Shown here piece by piece: positions 35,138-44,944 of a stretch of DNA of 64,000 nucleotides. Where the stretch lies: the NCBI GenBank assembly GCA_030429565.1, contig JAUIFE010000023.1, forward strand, positions 1-64,000, read 5' to 3'. The stretch is from Holophagae bacterium (GTDB lineage Bacteria > Acidobacteriota > Holophagae > Acanthopleuribacterales > Acanthopleuribacteraceae). Made by a program: the position numbers and the translations under genes. How positions within the stretch are numbered: position 1 is the first letter of the stretch; every line of letters starts with the position of its first letter. The notes beneath the pieces are model-generated. The model searched no databases. It saw nothing but the letters and a program-made list of their open reading frames with translations, and had not been told where the DNA came from.

Positions 35138-38100
35138 GGTTTCTCTCCTTGTTTCCTCAAGCGTTCGAGGACATCGCTTAGCGCATTATCACGGCCCCAA
35201 ATACCGAGCTCTTTCTCGGCCGTGTGAACACCGCCAAAACCTGGGTGCAGGGATTCTGGGATACCGACAGCCTGACCCCCGCCGCCAACGTGGTGATGAC
35301 GAAGTTCCTCATCGTGTAACTCTGGTTTGTCGAATTGGGGAAAATATTTTCTGAAGGTTTTATCGTTGGTGGGTGGCTTGTTAGCATCGATTTTACGTTG
35401 ATTTGCTTTGCTGAAAAATTCTCTGTTCTTCTTCATGACTTCCTTCCAGTAGTACGAAGCGTTGCGTTTAAAACCGGCGGCATTCCCGCCGCTGCTGTCC
35501 TTGCCGACAAACGGCATTTCGACAATGAGCCGTGGGTCGGCGATATAGGCTTTGTCCATCTTGCTGAGATCGACGTTGCGGTAGACGCGTACCGGGTCGT
35601 CAGCCGGTCTGGGATTTGGGACCTGTTCGGTTTGCGGTTTACCGGGTTGGCCGTCGTCTTTGTGTTTTTGGGTGTCGACCCCACCACACAAATCCGCATT
35701 TAAGCCAAGCAAGTCAACCGCGCTGAGGGGGGTCGCGCTGTAGGCATAGAGGTTGATGCCGCCTGCCAGACCGATTGGATCGGGTTGGATGAAGCGACCG
35801 AGGGTGGGATCGTAGTAGCGATAGCGGTTGTAGTATAAACCGGTTTCTTCATCGCAATAGCTGCCAGGACGCCGCAGATTGCAGGTGAACAGTGGGCTGC
35901 TGTCGATGTGGGCTTGGCCGTAGGCGTCGTAGCGGGCGAACCACTGGTCGCGACCCTGTTCGTCACGGATCAGGACCGGCGCGCCTAGATGATCTGTATA
36001 AACGGTATACACGGAGGCTGTTGCATCGGTGCTTTCATTGCTGAGATCGACAATCAGCATCGGCACCAACGCCGCTGTGTCGGGATAAATGTAAAGGCGC
36101 AATGCGCCGTTGTGGTGGCGTTCGGCGGCGAGTCGTGCTCCGTCCCAGTAGTAATCGGTGCGAATGTTTCCGAACTGTTTCCACATCCGCCGGCCGAGTG
36201 GGTCGTAGGCTGCACGCCATGGTCGGGCCAGACCCTCAATTTCAACGAGCTGGTCGAAAGCGTCGTAGCGGTAGCGAATTTCGTGCTGATCGCGACCGCG
36301 CGAATGCATGGCGCCACGCGTGTTGTACGTGAAGAACCAGCCGTTTGCGCGGGTCAGGCGGTTGGTTTCGCTGACCTTTGCATCGCTTAAGTGGGGCGCT
36401 TCGAGCATGTTGTCGGCACTGTCGTACCGGAAGCGTTCGCTTTCAGCGCCGGCTAGGATTGTTTCCACCAGCCGGTGAGCACGGTCGTAACGGTATTGCT
36501 GCTTCCCGAGTAGGCTGTCGTCGCATTCCAGCAGATCCCCTTCAGCCGAATAATAATAGAGGCGTTGGAGGCTGTGGCTCACGCTTTGCCGACGGGTGTC
36601 GCATCGTTTCAAGACACACCGGCCGTGTTTATCGAAGCGGGTTAGCTCGTTGCCGCCGTCGGCGGTTTCCCGGTGAAATAAACCGCCCGACCCTCGAAAT
36701 AGGCGATGGGTGCGTCCTTGCGGATCGCGAATTTGAAGCGTGCCGTCCTCGTGGAAGTCGTAATCGACCGACCACTGGTCGAAGTAGCGGGTTTGGACCA
36801 AGCGGCCTTGGTTGTCGAATTCATGATGAATGCCGCGACCCTCGCGTGTTTCGCCCACTGCGCGGCCGGCAGCGTCGTAAGGCGTCTCAAAGAAGGTGTC
36901 GTCGACCGCGAATCCGCTGAGTCGATTTTCCGCGTCATAGGCAAACGAATGGGAACAGTGCTCGCCGATCTCGCGCTGGATCAGATGCCCGTGTTCGTCG
37001 TATTCACAGTGAAGGAGGCGCTGTCCACCGGCGTCGAATTTGTCGACCAATTGGCCGGCTTCGTTCCAGTCGTAGCGCTCAACCAGGGCACCTGCCCGGT
37101 TTACCGCCACCAATCGATTAGCGTGGTCGTATTCGTAGCTCGTTGCTAAACCACCACCGTCGACCACCTGGGCAAGCAGGCCGCGGATGGTGTAATCGTA
37201 TTGAAGACACCGACCTTCCCCGTCTTCACGCGTTGTTACAAAATTCCAAGAACTGTAATGGAATTGGGTTTCAAAGCCGTCGCGGTCTCGCAGATGGGTC
37301 GGGTTTCCCTCTGCGTCGTAGCGCGATTCGCGCAAACCGTCTTCGTACCAGACAATGGGACGGCGATGGCTGTCGTAGCGTGCCGGGAAGCGTTTCTGTG
37401 CCGCACGCTCTTCCTCTTCTGTCCGCTGCAACCATTGGCGCAACAAGCGGTCGAGGAACCAGTTCTGGCGTGCGAGGACTGGATCGCTCGGGTGCGCTTC
37501 ATTCCCGCTGTAGCGCGCTACGAGTTTGCCGAATTGCCAGCCGCCGGCCGTGTCAGGCAGGTCGGCAAGATGGCTGGGTGAGCTAGGTTCGGCTGTGCCG
37601 CGCGGGGGGAGGTTGTGGCCCAAACCGTCGCGCGCGCCGGTGTGGCGGCCAACGCCGTCGTACAACAACTTGTGGTCGCGACTGCCCGGACCAATCTCGC
37701 GCGTGGCCCGACCCTGACGATCGAGCAGCCGATCCATGTGGCCGCCGGTTGGGTCGGTTAACCCGGTGATCGTCCCGGCCGCATCGTAGCTGAAGGTCCA
37801 GCAAGCGCCGTCGTCATAGCGTACCTGGGTTTGGCGTTCCGCCGGGCTGTAGGTCAGGGTCACGGCATATTTACCGTCCTCGCCGCGACAGCGAACGCAA
37901 CGTCCTTCCGCATCGTAGCTGTAGTAAAAATAGTAGCCGTTACGGTTGCCGAGTTCTGTCATGCGGCCGTCGGCGTTGTAGCCATAGTCCGCGACGGCGT
38001 TGGCGACATCGCGAAAAGCAACCATGCAGCCGGCTTCGTTGTAGCTGTACCGACAAATCGTTTCGGGGATCATGCAGCCTGGCGGGAACATGAGGATGTC

Positions 38101-41100
38101 GCTGATATGGCGCCCCAGCCGGCTCAGGCGATACAAGGTGGCTTTGCGGTCACCGGGCGCCCGTGCGCTGATCTCTGTCAGCCAACCGCAAGCATTGTAG
38201 GTGAAGGCAAGCGTGCCGGTCTGATCGGTCAAGCCAACCAAGCGCCCATGGCGACGGTCTTCGGTGACCAGGAATTCGAGGCGTGTTCCATCGGGTTCGC
38301 AGACTTCCAGGTGACTCAGGGAGGTGCGCACAAATTGAAAACCGGCAACAGCGACGCGGCTTCCCGTACGAAACAAATCACCGATTTTCTGCACCAATCC
38401 GCTTTGGGTGACGTAACACCATTCACGGCCGTTGACAAAGAAACGTCGCGCGTACCCGTGGTGAAAGCCGAAGCCGAGCGGGCTGTCGAGGGCGGCATGG
38501 CCACTGCGATACGTTCGTTCCCACTTGAAGGGGCCGTTTTCGAAATCGAGCGACCTATGAAACATGCAACCGCTAACGACGGCAATGGGTTCGCCGATAT
38601 TGTTGCAGCCGACGTCGCCACAGGCGTCAATGGGTAAGCGGTCAGCGTCGGTTGTTGTTGGATGCGGCGTTTTATCGTCGGCCAATGGACCGTTTTCGGG
38701 TGTCGCGGTTGTGTCTTTGACGGTGTCGGCGTCGGTGGGGTTTTCGGAACCCTTGCCCTTGGGGGCTTCGACCGCATCCTCCGTCGTTTTCGTATTCGAA
38801 AGAGCCAGATCATCGGCCTTTTTGCTTGGCAAGATACGCCGGACGTACTTGCCGATCGGTTCTAGTGCATACCCGACATAATTCCAGGGTGATGCAAAAT
38901 CTTCCCAGGTTGTTGCTTGGCCGCGAATGGCGTTGTCGGCACAAATTTCGGCGATTAAGGCCGAGGCTTCGGCAATGACAATGGCGGCCGCGTTAATCAC
39001 GCGTGGTCCGACTTTGCTCGTTAAGGCGATCAGGCCGCGCGTCGCCAAAGGTCTCACGGCTGCGCCGACCCCGCCGCTGAGCAAACCAAGCCCCCCGCCA
39101 ATGAGCGTTTCCCGACCGACCGCACTCCAGTCTTTCACCGCACCGTGCTCGATGAGCTGGGAGGCTACCTCGATGCCGCCGCCAATTACCGCGCCGATGG
39201 TGAACGTCACCGCCGCGCCGACCAGGAATGCAACGGGAATAATGAATGCGCCGGTTGGGTCGGCAGCGTTAAGCGGGTCGCCTTTGCAATACAGATATAA
39301 GTTGCCGGCGCCACCGTCGCAGAAGAGGGGATCCCGGCTGAGAAAACGGCCGTAGCCAGGATGGTAGTAGCGTGAAAGTGCGTAGCTCAACCCACTTTCG
39401 GGGTCGTGGTATTGGCCGGCCAGACGAAAAGGTTGATTGATGTCGGCGATGTCGCAAACGGCCTGGCCAAAAGCGGTATAAGTGGCTTGCCAGACAACGT
39501 GCCCGTCCTTGTCGGTTGCCGCGACCGTTTCGCCGCGACGACCGAAGTGTAGGTAATAGGTGTGACCATCGCGGCGCATCGCTACGGGTTGGATGCCCTC
39601 GCCACAGTAAAGATAATCGCAGTGGCTCTGCCGACCCGCATCGTCGATTTGGGTTTCGGCTATCAAGCGCAGGCCGGCCCATTGATAGCGAGTGGTGGTG
39701 CCGGCAACCGTTTTTTCGATGCGACGCCCCAGGCCGTCGTAGCGATAGCGTATGCGCTGATCCGCGATCTCGAGCTCAATCAGATGATTGCGGGCGCTGA
39801 ATCTGGCCTGCGCCGTTTCTCCGTTCGGCGTTGTAAACCGGCACAGGTTTCCGTAGCAGTCGTGTTCTGTCGTTGTATCGTCGACGGCGATTAATTGGTC
39901 GGCGGCATCGTACTGGTACTCGTGGTTGTCGTCGCTGAGGGCGTTGCCGACGGCGTCGCGGGCAAAGGTTTCACACCACAAGGGTTGATCGGTGGTGACA
40001 GCCTGAAGGGCGCCTTCGGCAAGGTAATCAAAATGGCGGGTTAAATCGTTCTCATGACTTAAGGTAAGCCGATCACTGAGATCATAGGCCCAACGCCTGC
40101 GCCCAAAACAGTGCCCGTTTGCGGTTTCGTGGCGGCTGCTAACCGGAAAACCCATCTCATTGTTTTCCTGTTGGTGACTGACTCGGTTGGGATAAACGAC
40201 TTTAGCGAGGGCGCCGTGGGCATCGTAGGAAAAGGTATAAGTGCCGCCGTCCCAGTCGATCATGGTTATTAGCCGGCCGTCGTTGTCGTATTCGCAGCGG
40301 ACCGTGCCCGCCGCATTCACTTGTTCGATCAGGTCTCCGGCCGGGTTGCGTGTGAGGGTGATTTGCGCCTCGCCGGTTATTTCAGCGAGCAGGCGACCTT
40401 GGTCATCGGTTTGAAACTGAATGTCGGCGTTTTCGTTTTCGGTGCGACACAGGTGACCGTTTGCGAGCTGAATCGTCGCGCGTGAGCCGTCTTTGTATTC
40501 TGCGCTGCGGGTATTTTCGTTTGGATCCGTGTGATAAACCGCTTGCTGCTCGTCGTCGATTAACCAGGCTTCCAGAGCGCCTTCGGCTGAATAGCAGTAC
40601 TCGTGTACCACGCCGTTCGGCAGATAAACTTTGCTTGGATGACTGCAATGGGTATAGCCAAACCCGGTGCGCGCGCCCTTTGCGTCAACCATAAGGACGA
40701 CGCGGCCCTGGGCGTCGTAATCGTAGTGTTTTTCACCGCCGTTGCGATCCGTTACCTTGATTAAACGCCCATCTTGATTGTGTTGGAAGGTGGTGGTTCG
40801 GTCGCATGCATCGCTGTAGGATGTGAGCAATCCCTTGCAGTTGGTTGGGGTTTTTATCACGCCGCCGCTGCCGCGATCCGTTTCCCGGATGCTTCCGTCG
40901 CGGTTGAATTGAAAGGTGGCGCTCGCTCCGCCGCCGTCGCTAATGCGCTGAACGCGGCCGAAATCGTCGAGGGTTAAGGTGTTGCTATGCCCACTCGCCG
41001 ATTTGAGGTGGTAGCCGTCGGGCAAGGTCGTGATCTGGACCCGACCCAAGTCGGCGCGTTCTACCGTGAGTGGTCCCGCTTCGGGTTGGGCAACCAGCGT

Positions 41101-41199
41101 AAAACCCTGCTCCTGAAACAGACCGGGCAGCATTTCCCGGCGGCGCTTGAGTTTGCCGGCATGGAGCGCCTCGCGTTGTTCGCGGCGAAACTTAACCAT
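35134..41199 (-). CDS. RHS-repeat toxin with two RHS cores and C-terminal HNH-like nuclease
   Basis: This 2021-residue protein is made of YD-type repeats. The first shell ends with the RHS-associated core YYHPGYGRFLSRDPLF and DPTGAF at about residue 650. A hydrophobic glycine-rich segment (about 653-720) and a low-complexity linker follow. A second shell starts with a DUF6531-like block (CNNIGEPIAVVSGCMFHRS, about residue 860) and ends with the core YYDPTLGRFIQPDPIGL near 1805 and the cleavage-type VDLLGLN. The last 190 residues differ from the shell and contain LRHHHVGGGGQAVGIP and LHPGFGGVHTAEKELGI, typical of HNH/Endo VII (LHH/WHH-like) nuclease toxins. The start has GGAGG nine bases upstream and overlaps the DUF4123 gene by eight bases. 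Two complete cores in one chain is unusual. Confidence 0.88.
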   Translation of the reverse strand: MVKFRREQREALHAGKLKRRREMLPGLFQEQGFTLVAQPEAGPLTVERADLGRVQITTLPDGYHLKSASGHSNTLTLDDFGRVQRISDGGGASATFQFNRDGSIRETDRGSGGVIKTPTNCKGLLTSYSDACDRTTTFQHNQDGRLIKVTDRNGGEKHYDYDAQGRVVLMVDAKGARTGFGYTHCSHPSKVYLPNGVVHEYCYSAEGALEAWLIDDEQQAVYHTDPNENTRSAEYKDGSRATIQLANGHLCRTENENADIQFQTDDQGRLLAEITGEAQITLTRNPAGDLIEQVNAAGTVRCEYDNDGRLITMIDWDGGTYTFSYDAHGALAKVVYPNRVSHQQENNEMGFPVSSRHETANGHCFGRRRWAYDLSDRLTLSHENDLTRHFDYLAEGALQAVTTDQPLWCETFARDAVGNALSDDNHEYQYDAADQLIAVDDTTTEHDCYGNLCRFTTPNGETAQARFSARNHLIELEIADQRIRYRYDGLGRRIEKTVAGTTTRYQWAGLRLIAETQIDDAGRQSHCDYLYCGEGIQPVAMRRDGHTYYLHFGRRGETVAATDKDGHVVWQATYTAFGQAVCDIADINQPFRLAGQYHDPESGLSYALSRYYHPGYGRFLSRDPLFCDGGAGNLYLYCKGDPLNAADPTGAFIIPVAFLVGAAVTFTIGAVIGGGIEVASQLIEHGAVKDWSAVGRETLIGGGLGLLSGGVGAAVRPLATRGLIALTSKVGPRVINAAAIVIAEASALIAEICADNAIRGQATTWEDFASPWNYVGYALEPIGKYVRRILPSKKADDLALSNTKTTEDAVEAPKGKGSENPTDADTVKDTTATPENGPLADDKTPHPTTTDADRLPIDACGDVGCNNIGEPIAVVSGCMFHRSLDFENGPFKWERTYRSGHAALDSPLGFGFHHGYARRFFVNGREWCYVTQSGLVQKIGDLFRTGSRVAVAGFQFVRTSLSHLEVCEPDGTRLEFLVTEDRRHGRLVGLTDQTGTLAFTYNACGWLTEISARAPGDRKATLYRLSRLGRHISDILMFPPGCMIPETICRYSYNEAGCMVAFRDVANAVADYGYNADGRMTELGNRNGYYFYYSYDAEGRCVRCRGEDGKYAVTLTYSPAERQTQVRYDDGACWTFSYDAAGTITGLTDPTGGHMDRLLDRQGRATREIGPGSRDHKLLYDGVGRHTGARDGLGHNLPPRGTAEPSSPSHLADLPDTAGGWQFGKLVARYSGNEAHPSDPVLARQNWFLDRLLRQWLQRTEEEERAAQKRFPARYDSHRRPIVWYEDGLRESRYDAEGNPTHLRDRDGFETQFHYSSWNFVTTREDGEGRCLQYDYTIRGLLAQVVDGGGLATSYEYDHANRLVAVNRAGALVERYDWNEAGQLVDKFDAGGQRLLHCEYDEHGHLIQREIGEHCSHSFAYDAENRLSGFAVDDTFFETPYDAAGRAVGETREGRGIHHEFDNQGRLVQTRYFDQWSVDYDFHEDGTLQIRDPQGRTHRLFRGSGGLFHRETADGGNELTRFDKHGRCVLKRCDTRRQSVSHSLQRLYYYSAEGDLLECDDSLLGKQQYRYDRAHRLVETILAGAESERFRYDSADNMLEAPHLSDAKVSETNRLTRANGWFFTYNTRGAMHSRGRDQHEIRYRYDAFDQLVEIEGLARPWRAAYDPLGRRMWKQFGNIRTDYYWDGARLAAERHHNGALRLYIYPDTAALVPMLIVDLSNESTDATASVYTVYTDHLGAPVLIRDEQGRDQWFARYDAYGQAHIDSSPLFTCNLRRPGSYCDEETGLYYNRYRYYDPTLGRFIQPDPIGLAGGINLYAYSATPLSAVDLLGLNADLCGGVDTQKHKDDGQPGKPQTEQVPNPRPADDPVRVYRNVDLSKMDKAYIADPRLIVEMPFVGKDSSGGNAAGFKRNASYYWKEVMKKNREFFSKANQRKIDANKPPTNDKTFRKYFPQFDKPELHDEELRHHHVGGGGQAVGIPESLHPGFGGVHTAEKELGIWGRDNALSDVLERLRKQGEKP

Positions 41200-41734
41200 G
41201 GTTGACGCCCTCCGCTAGTGGTTTCGCTTGGTAGCGCAAGTAGCTGTCGCCGCGCTCGTTTTCGACGACCAAGCTATGAATGGGGCCAAAGAAATCGTCT
41301 AACTCATCGGTGTTACAGGTCGGCAGAAAGTCGCGTAGCACGCGGGGGTCGTAGAAACGGAAGAAGAACGTGCGATCGAGGTCATCGCAGCCGTGGAAGT
41401 TGGCGACCAGTTGCTGATGCACGGTTGTGAAGTCGGCGGTGCTGGTGAGCAAAATGCCGGCGCTTTTGCCGATTTCCGTCAGCCAGGTGGTCAAATAGTC
41501 CTGGTGATCATTTATTTCGACGAGATAGGGCCCGGCGTCCAAGAGTTCGGGATCGTCGCTGTCGAAGAGTGAGACCCTTTTCAGCGCAAAGGAGTCGAAG
41601 GCAACCGTGGCCAGCCAAGCATCGCGCCCGCTGTCGGCAACCCCGTAGAGGTTGAGGCGACCACCTTTCGTCAGGTCCGCGTACACCGCGGCGGTATCGT
41701 CAAAGGTTTGGGTTGGGGTGGTGCGTTGCGTCAT
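41192..41734 (-). CDS. DUF4123 type VI effector chaperone/adaptor
   Basis: This 180-residue protein has the DUF4123 pattern: NLYGVADSGRD near the N-terminus, GPYLVEI, WLTEIGKSAGILLTS, and the RTFFFRFYDPRVLRDFLPTC block. DUF4123 proteins hold an RHS or other effector and load it onto VgrG or PAAR. The gene lies directly between PAAR (two-base gap) and the RHS gene (eight-base overlap), which is where the adaptor is expected. The start at 41734 is preferred over an in-frame ATG at 41752 that would overlap PAAR. Confidence 0.9.
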   Translation of the reverse strand: MTQRTTPTQTFDDTAAVYADLTKGGRLNLYGVADSGRDAWLATVAFDSFALKRVSLFDSDDPELLDAGPYLVEINDHQDYLTTWLTEIGKSAGILLTSTADFTTVHQQLVANFHGCDDLDRTFFFRFYDPRVLRDFLPTCNTDELDDFFGPIHSLVVENERGDSYLRYQAKPLAEGVNHG

Positions 41735-41736
41735 CG

Positions 41737-42156
41737 CTATACCTGTTCGCAAGCCGCACAGTTTTTGTCGACACAGGGTGTGCCCGTTTCTGCCGCGCGG
41801 CGAAACGCTTCGGCCGGGGCCGCGTTAGCGCCGCCGCCCGCCTTGCCGCGCCCTCGTGCACCTTTTTCCCCAATCAGAACCGTGAAACACCCTTTGACAA
41901 CCAAACCTCGGTGGGCCGTACGGTCAAACATGCGCGCCGCCTTTTTGCCACCGATCAACACATTTTTGGCGCCCTTTGCGATTTTGTCCGGTGGCCCGAT
42001 GCAGATGGCGCGGTCGCCGACACGAGCCGCTTTCATGCCTCCGATGATGACGTTATGGCAGCCCTTGATGATCGGACCGCCGACGTGTGGGACCGGACCG
42101 GGGTTGGTGCGAGGGCAGAGATGCATGTCGGTAATGCGTGCGGCGGGTTTTCCCAT
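41737..42156 (-). CDS. PAAR-domain spike protein
   Basis: This 139-residue protein forms the sharp tip on VgrG. It shows the PAAR opening GKPAARITDMHLCPRTNPGPVPHVGGPI and repeated GG-x-x-AAR-x-x-D blocks (VIIGGMKAARVGDRA, VLIGGKKAARMFDRT). The last 40 residues are a separate glycine/alanine-rich tail with a cysteine cluster (CVDKNCAAC), possibly a contact to the RHS partner. AAGGAG lies six bases before the ATG. Confidence 0.93.
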   Translation of the reverse strand: MGKPAARITDMHLCPRTNPGPVPHVGGPIIKGCHNVIIGGMKAARVGDRAICIGPPDKIAKGAKNVLIGGKKAARMFDRTAHRGLVVKGCFTVLIGEKGARGRGKAGGGANAAPAEAFRRAAETGTPCVDKNCAACEQV

Positions 42157-42249
42157 TGTTGGCTCCTTGTGATTGCCCTGGCGGCGCCTTTTGTGGGCCG
42201 CGCGGGTTGGATAAAGTGCTGGACCGAGTGTGGAAAGGACCTTGCTCTG

Positions 42250-44046
42250 CTAGTTAATGCGTACCACCGAGCCGTTGATGCTGATGCCCGCGCTGCTGAG
42301 TTTTATCTCGTTGCCGCCGAAGCGGATTTTGACGAAACCCGGCTTGATTTCCAGTTGAGCCGGACCGCATTTGAAGATCAAGCCGCCGCGATTGGCCGTG
42401 AACGCGATTTTGCCCTTCTTGTTAACCACCTCCCAATCGTTTCCGATCTCTTCGAAGCGGTTCACTTTGACGATCTGGTGATCGTTGTTTTGAATCTCCA
42501 GGCTGCGGTCGTGTTTGATCAAAATGCTTTGATCGTTTTCCACATGCGTGTGCATGTTGCGTTGCGCGCGCAGTTGCAGCAGTTCTTTTCCGTCCTCATC
42601 ATCAAAAAGCAGATGGTTGTCTTTAATCGATTTGACGATGTTTTGCCATTTCTGGCTGGGACCCAGCGGCGGTTTGTCCGCGTCGTTATAGGCGCGTCCG
42701 ACGACAACGGGTCGGTCAGGGTTACCGTCGATGAACTGCACCAACACTTCGGTGCCGACACGCGGGATGAACTGAATCCCGTAATCGCGACCCGCATAAC
42801 CGTTGTTGACGCGTACCCAGCGCGACGAACGGTCGTCGGCGCTGCCTTCGCGTTCCCAGTGGAACCGCAACTTGCAGCGCCCTAAGTCGTCTAGATACAC
42901 CTTGGCCCCCTTGGGACCGGTCACTTTGGCTGTCTGGATCCCGAACTCCTTTGGGATCGGGGTGCGGCGCTGCGGTCGGAAGGTGGTACTCGCCGGAATA
43001 GCTTGGAAACGACAGATGAAGCGGCTTTTATCGACGGCGATTTGGGTGTGGACCAGCAACCATTTTCGGTTGAGGTCTTTACGCCAATGATGTTGCAGGT
43101 TGAAACAGTGACCATGGGCGAAAGAGCGGCAGGAAGCGCTTCCAGTTAAACCGGTTAAGCCGGCGATCGCCGCCTCCAGCCGCCGTTTGGCGATGGCTTG
43201 CCCTTGCGTGTGATCGCCATGATCGGCCGGATGTTCGTACACCGATAATTCTGAGCGGGCACGGTGGTCGGTGGTGGTTTCCTCCGCGAACAAGGGGGTT
43301 TTGGCTGCTTCATGGTTGTAGTCGTTGACTGAAAAGGCGCCGGCGCCCACGCTTTCGCGGTAAGTCATGGTTGAAATGGCTTCTTGATCGGCCTGCTTCG
43401 AGAAAATTTCATGGGTTTCGCGGTAGTGGGCGTGATTAAAAGGCCGACAATCCGGATGGGCGTCTGGTCGATCACAAAAAACGACAGTGTCCGCCTCGTG
43501 GTCTTGGTAGTAAGTGATCCCCTCGTCCTCCAGCAAACGGTTGAGGAAGGCAAAGTCGCTTTCCGCGTACTGGACGGCGTGCTCGCGGTAACGGGGTTTC
43601 GCTTTCACATTCCACTTAAAGCGGACCTTCGCTGCTTTGAGACGGGTGCTTACCAACTCCTGCACATTGGTCTTTATGAAGGTTTCCGACCGCGTGGTTT
43701 GGGTGAGTAGCCAAAGCCGAGGGCGGATCAGTAATTTGTAGAAATACTCTTTGACCGTTGAGGTTTGGATATTGCCGTGTGCGCTTTCGCCCTGGCTGAT
43801 GGAAATAATCAGACCTTGGAATAGACGCATTTCCTTGAGGCCTTCGCCCACTTCGATAGAAATTTTGGTGCTTTTGAAGAGCAGCGAATCGGTGGCGAGT
43901 TTAGGTTCGTCCGAGATAACGGTAACCGTGATGGTACCGAGTTGGGACAGGCCTTCGTTGGCCTGAAAATCAATCACACGCTTAATGTTTCCGGGACCGT
44001 TCCAGAAAATGTTGTCATCTTTGTTTGCCGCAGGGGATGCAGTCAT
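42250..44046 (-). CDS. vgrG: VgrG/TssI type VI secretion spike
   Basis: This 598-residue protein has the N-terminal gp27-like domain (phage GPD family, about residues 1-350), with the LLEDEGITYYQDHEADTVVF block. It is followed by the gp5-like OB-fold (RCKLRFHWEREG, SSRWVRVNNGYAG, GIQFIPRVGTEVLVQFIDG-type block near 400-450) and a short beta-helical tail. There is no extra effector domain, so it is a carrier for the PAAR-RHS cargo. The ATG at 44046 is chosen because GAGG lies eight bases upstream; the GTG at 44052 is too close. It heads the cargo operon. Needle, sheath and baseplate genes are not in the window. Confidence 0.93.
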   Translation of the reverse strand: MTASPAANKDDNIFWNGPGNIKRVIDFQANEGLSQLGTITVTVISDEPKLATDSLLFKSTKISIEVGEGLKEMRLFQGLIISISQGESAHGNIQTSTVKEYFYKLLIRPRLWLLTQTTRSETFIKTNVQELVSTRLKAAKVRFKWNVKAKPRYREHAVQYAESDFAFLNRLLEDEGITYYQDHEADTVVFCDRPDAHPDCRPFNHAHYRETHEIFSKQADQEAISTMTYRESVGAGAFSVNDYNHEAAKTPLFAEETTTDHRARSELSVYEHPADHGDHTQGQAIAKRRLEAAIAGLTGLTGSASCRSFAHGHCFNLQHHWRKDLNRKWLLVHTQIAVDKSRFICRFQAIPASTTFRPQRRTPIPKEFGIQTAKVTGPKGAKVYLDDLGRCKLRFHWEREGSADDRSSRWVRVNNGYAGRDYGIQFIPRVGTEVLVQFIDGNPDRPVVVGRAYNDADKPPLGPSQKWQNIVKSIKDNHLLFDDEDGKELLQLRAQRNMHTHVENDQSILIKHDRSLEIQNNDHQIVKVNRFEEIGNDWEVVNKKGKIAFTANRGGLIFKCGPAQLEIKPGFVKIRFGGNEIKLSSAGISINGSVVRIN

Positions 44047-44133
44047 GAGCACGTCCTCATTGGTTGCAAAAGGCTTTGAAGAAGGTCGTTAAAACCTAAA
44101 CTGAACAGTTCGAGGTGGGCCACGCAAAGTGTT

Positions 44134-44200
44134 AGTACGAAACGTGTTGGGGAAAGCAAAGGCGTACTGTTTAGTACGAGAGGCCTTGTTGCAACGTACT
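44134..44200. promoter_or_regulatory. Array of four AGTACG/CGTACT hexamers upstream of vgrG
   Basis: The hexamer AGTACG occurs at 44134-44139 and 44173-44178 and as its complement at 44163-44168 and 44195-44200. The middle two form an inverted repeat with a four-base gap. The two direct copies share TTAGTACGA, and the two inverted copies share ACAGTACG when read on the other strand. They lie 88-154 bases upstream of the vgrG start, a natural place for an operator. The regulator is unknown. Confidence 0.45.
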
Positions 44201-44944
44201 GTAGGTCAACAGGTTGTGCTTTTTTGGCTCCGGTAACCGTTTTGCTCAGGTAACAGTTTATGGGTAAGGAAGGGCGACAGGGATAAGGTTGCTTTAGAGC
44301 GAATGGAAGTTATCTAGTATATGTGTTGTTGTTTAGTAGTTTAGAAAAGACGTAGAGAGGTTATTGAAACCGCGCAATAGGTCGGCGGGATTCAGTAAAC
44401 AGGGAGGACTAAAAATCAATGCGTTAATTTAACCTAAATTCTTTCTGTCAGGGGAAGTGGAATTTATTGCGATAGAGTTGGTTTTCAATGATGGTTTTGA
44501 GGTCTAAAGTCATGGCGATGTTGGGTTTGTTGTGTGAGTGGCATGGCGGATTGCGGAAATGAGTCCTTTGTATGTTCTTTCTTTAAATATGTGGTGATAG
44601 GCGATTTGATGCGGTTTGTAAAAGTTTCGTAAATGCGTTCGCTGGAGGCTGTTTTTTACTGTAGACGTAAATAGTAAAAGATAATGCCTGTCGTGGTTCT
44701 TTCTGAGCCACTTTCTTTGTGGACTCAGAGGCGTTGAATTCTATCGTTCCCAACTGTTTGAGGCGGTACGAAATCGCCCGCTCCTGGGGAGGTTAGGTGA
44801 AAACTTGTCGGATTTTGTGAGGCGAATCACCCGTGATTTTGCCGCATTGCCTTTTGCAAAGTGCCTAGGTGTAATCGATAATCACAGGCGCACCTTTGTG
44901 ACATCTTCTATTAATGTCTCAATCTTTGCTGAGAATTTCCGTGT
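44201..44944. other. A+T-rich gap, no supported gene
   Basis: There is no open frame with a ribosome site or family motif on either strand. The stretch is visibly more A+T rich than neighbouring genes and probably holds the vgrG promoter plus decayed sequence left by toxin-immunity turnover. Confidence 0.45.

Noticed and set aside
37831..38637. Plus-strand 268-residue frame
   Set aside because: Antisense of the RHS repeats; no start signal.
41713..42885. Plus-strand 390-residue frame
   Set aside because: Antisense of PAAR and VgrG, both of which have clear family motifs and ribosome sites.
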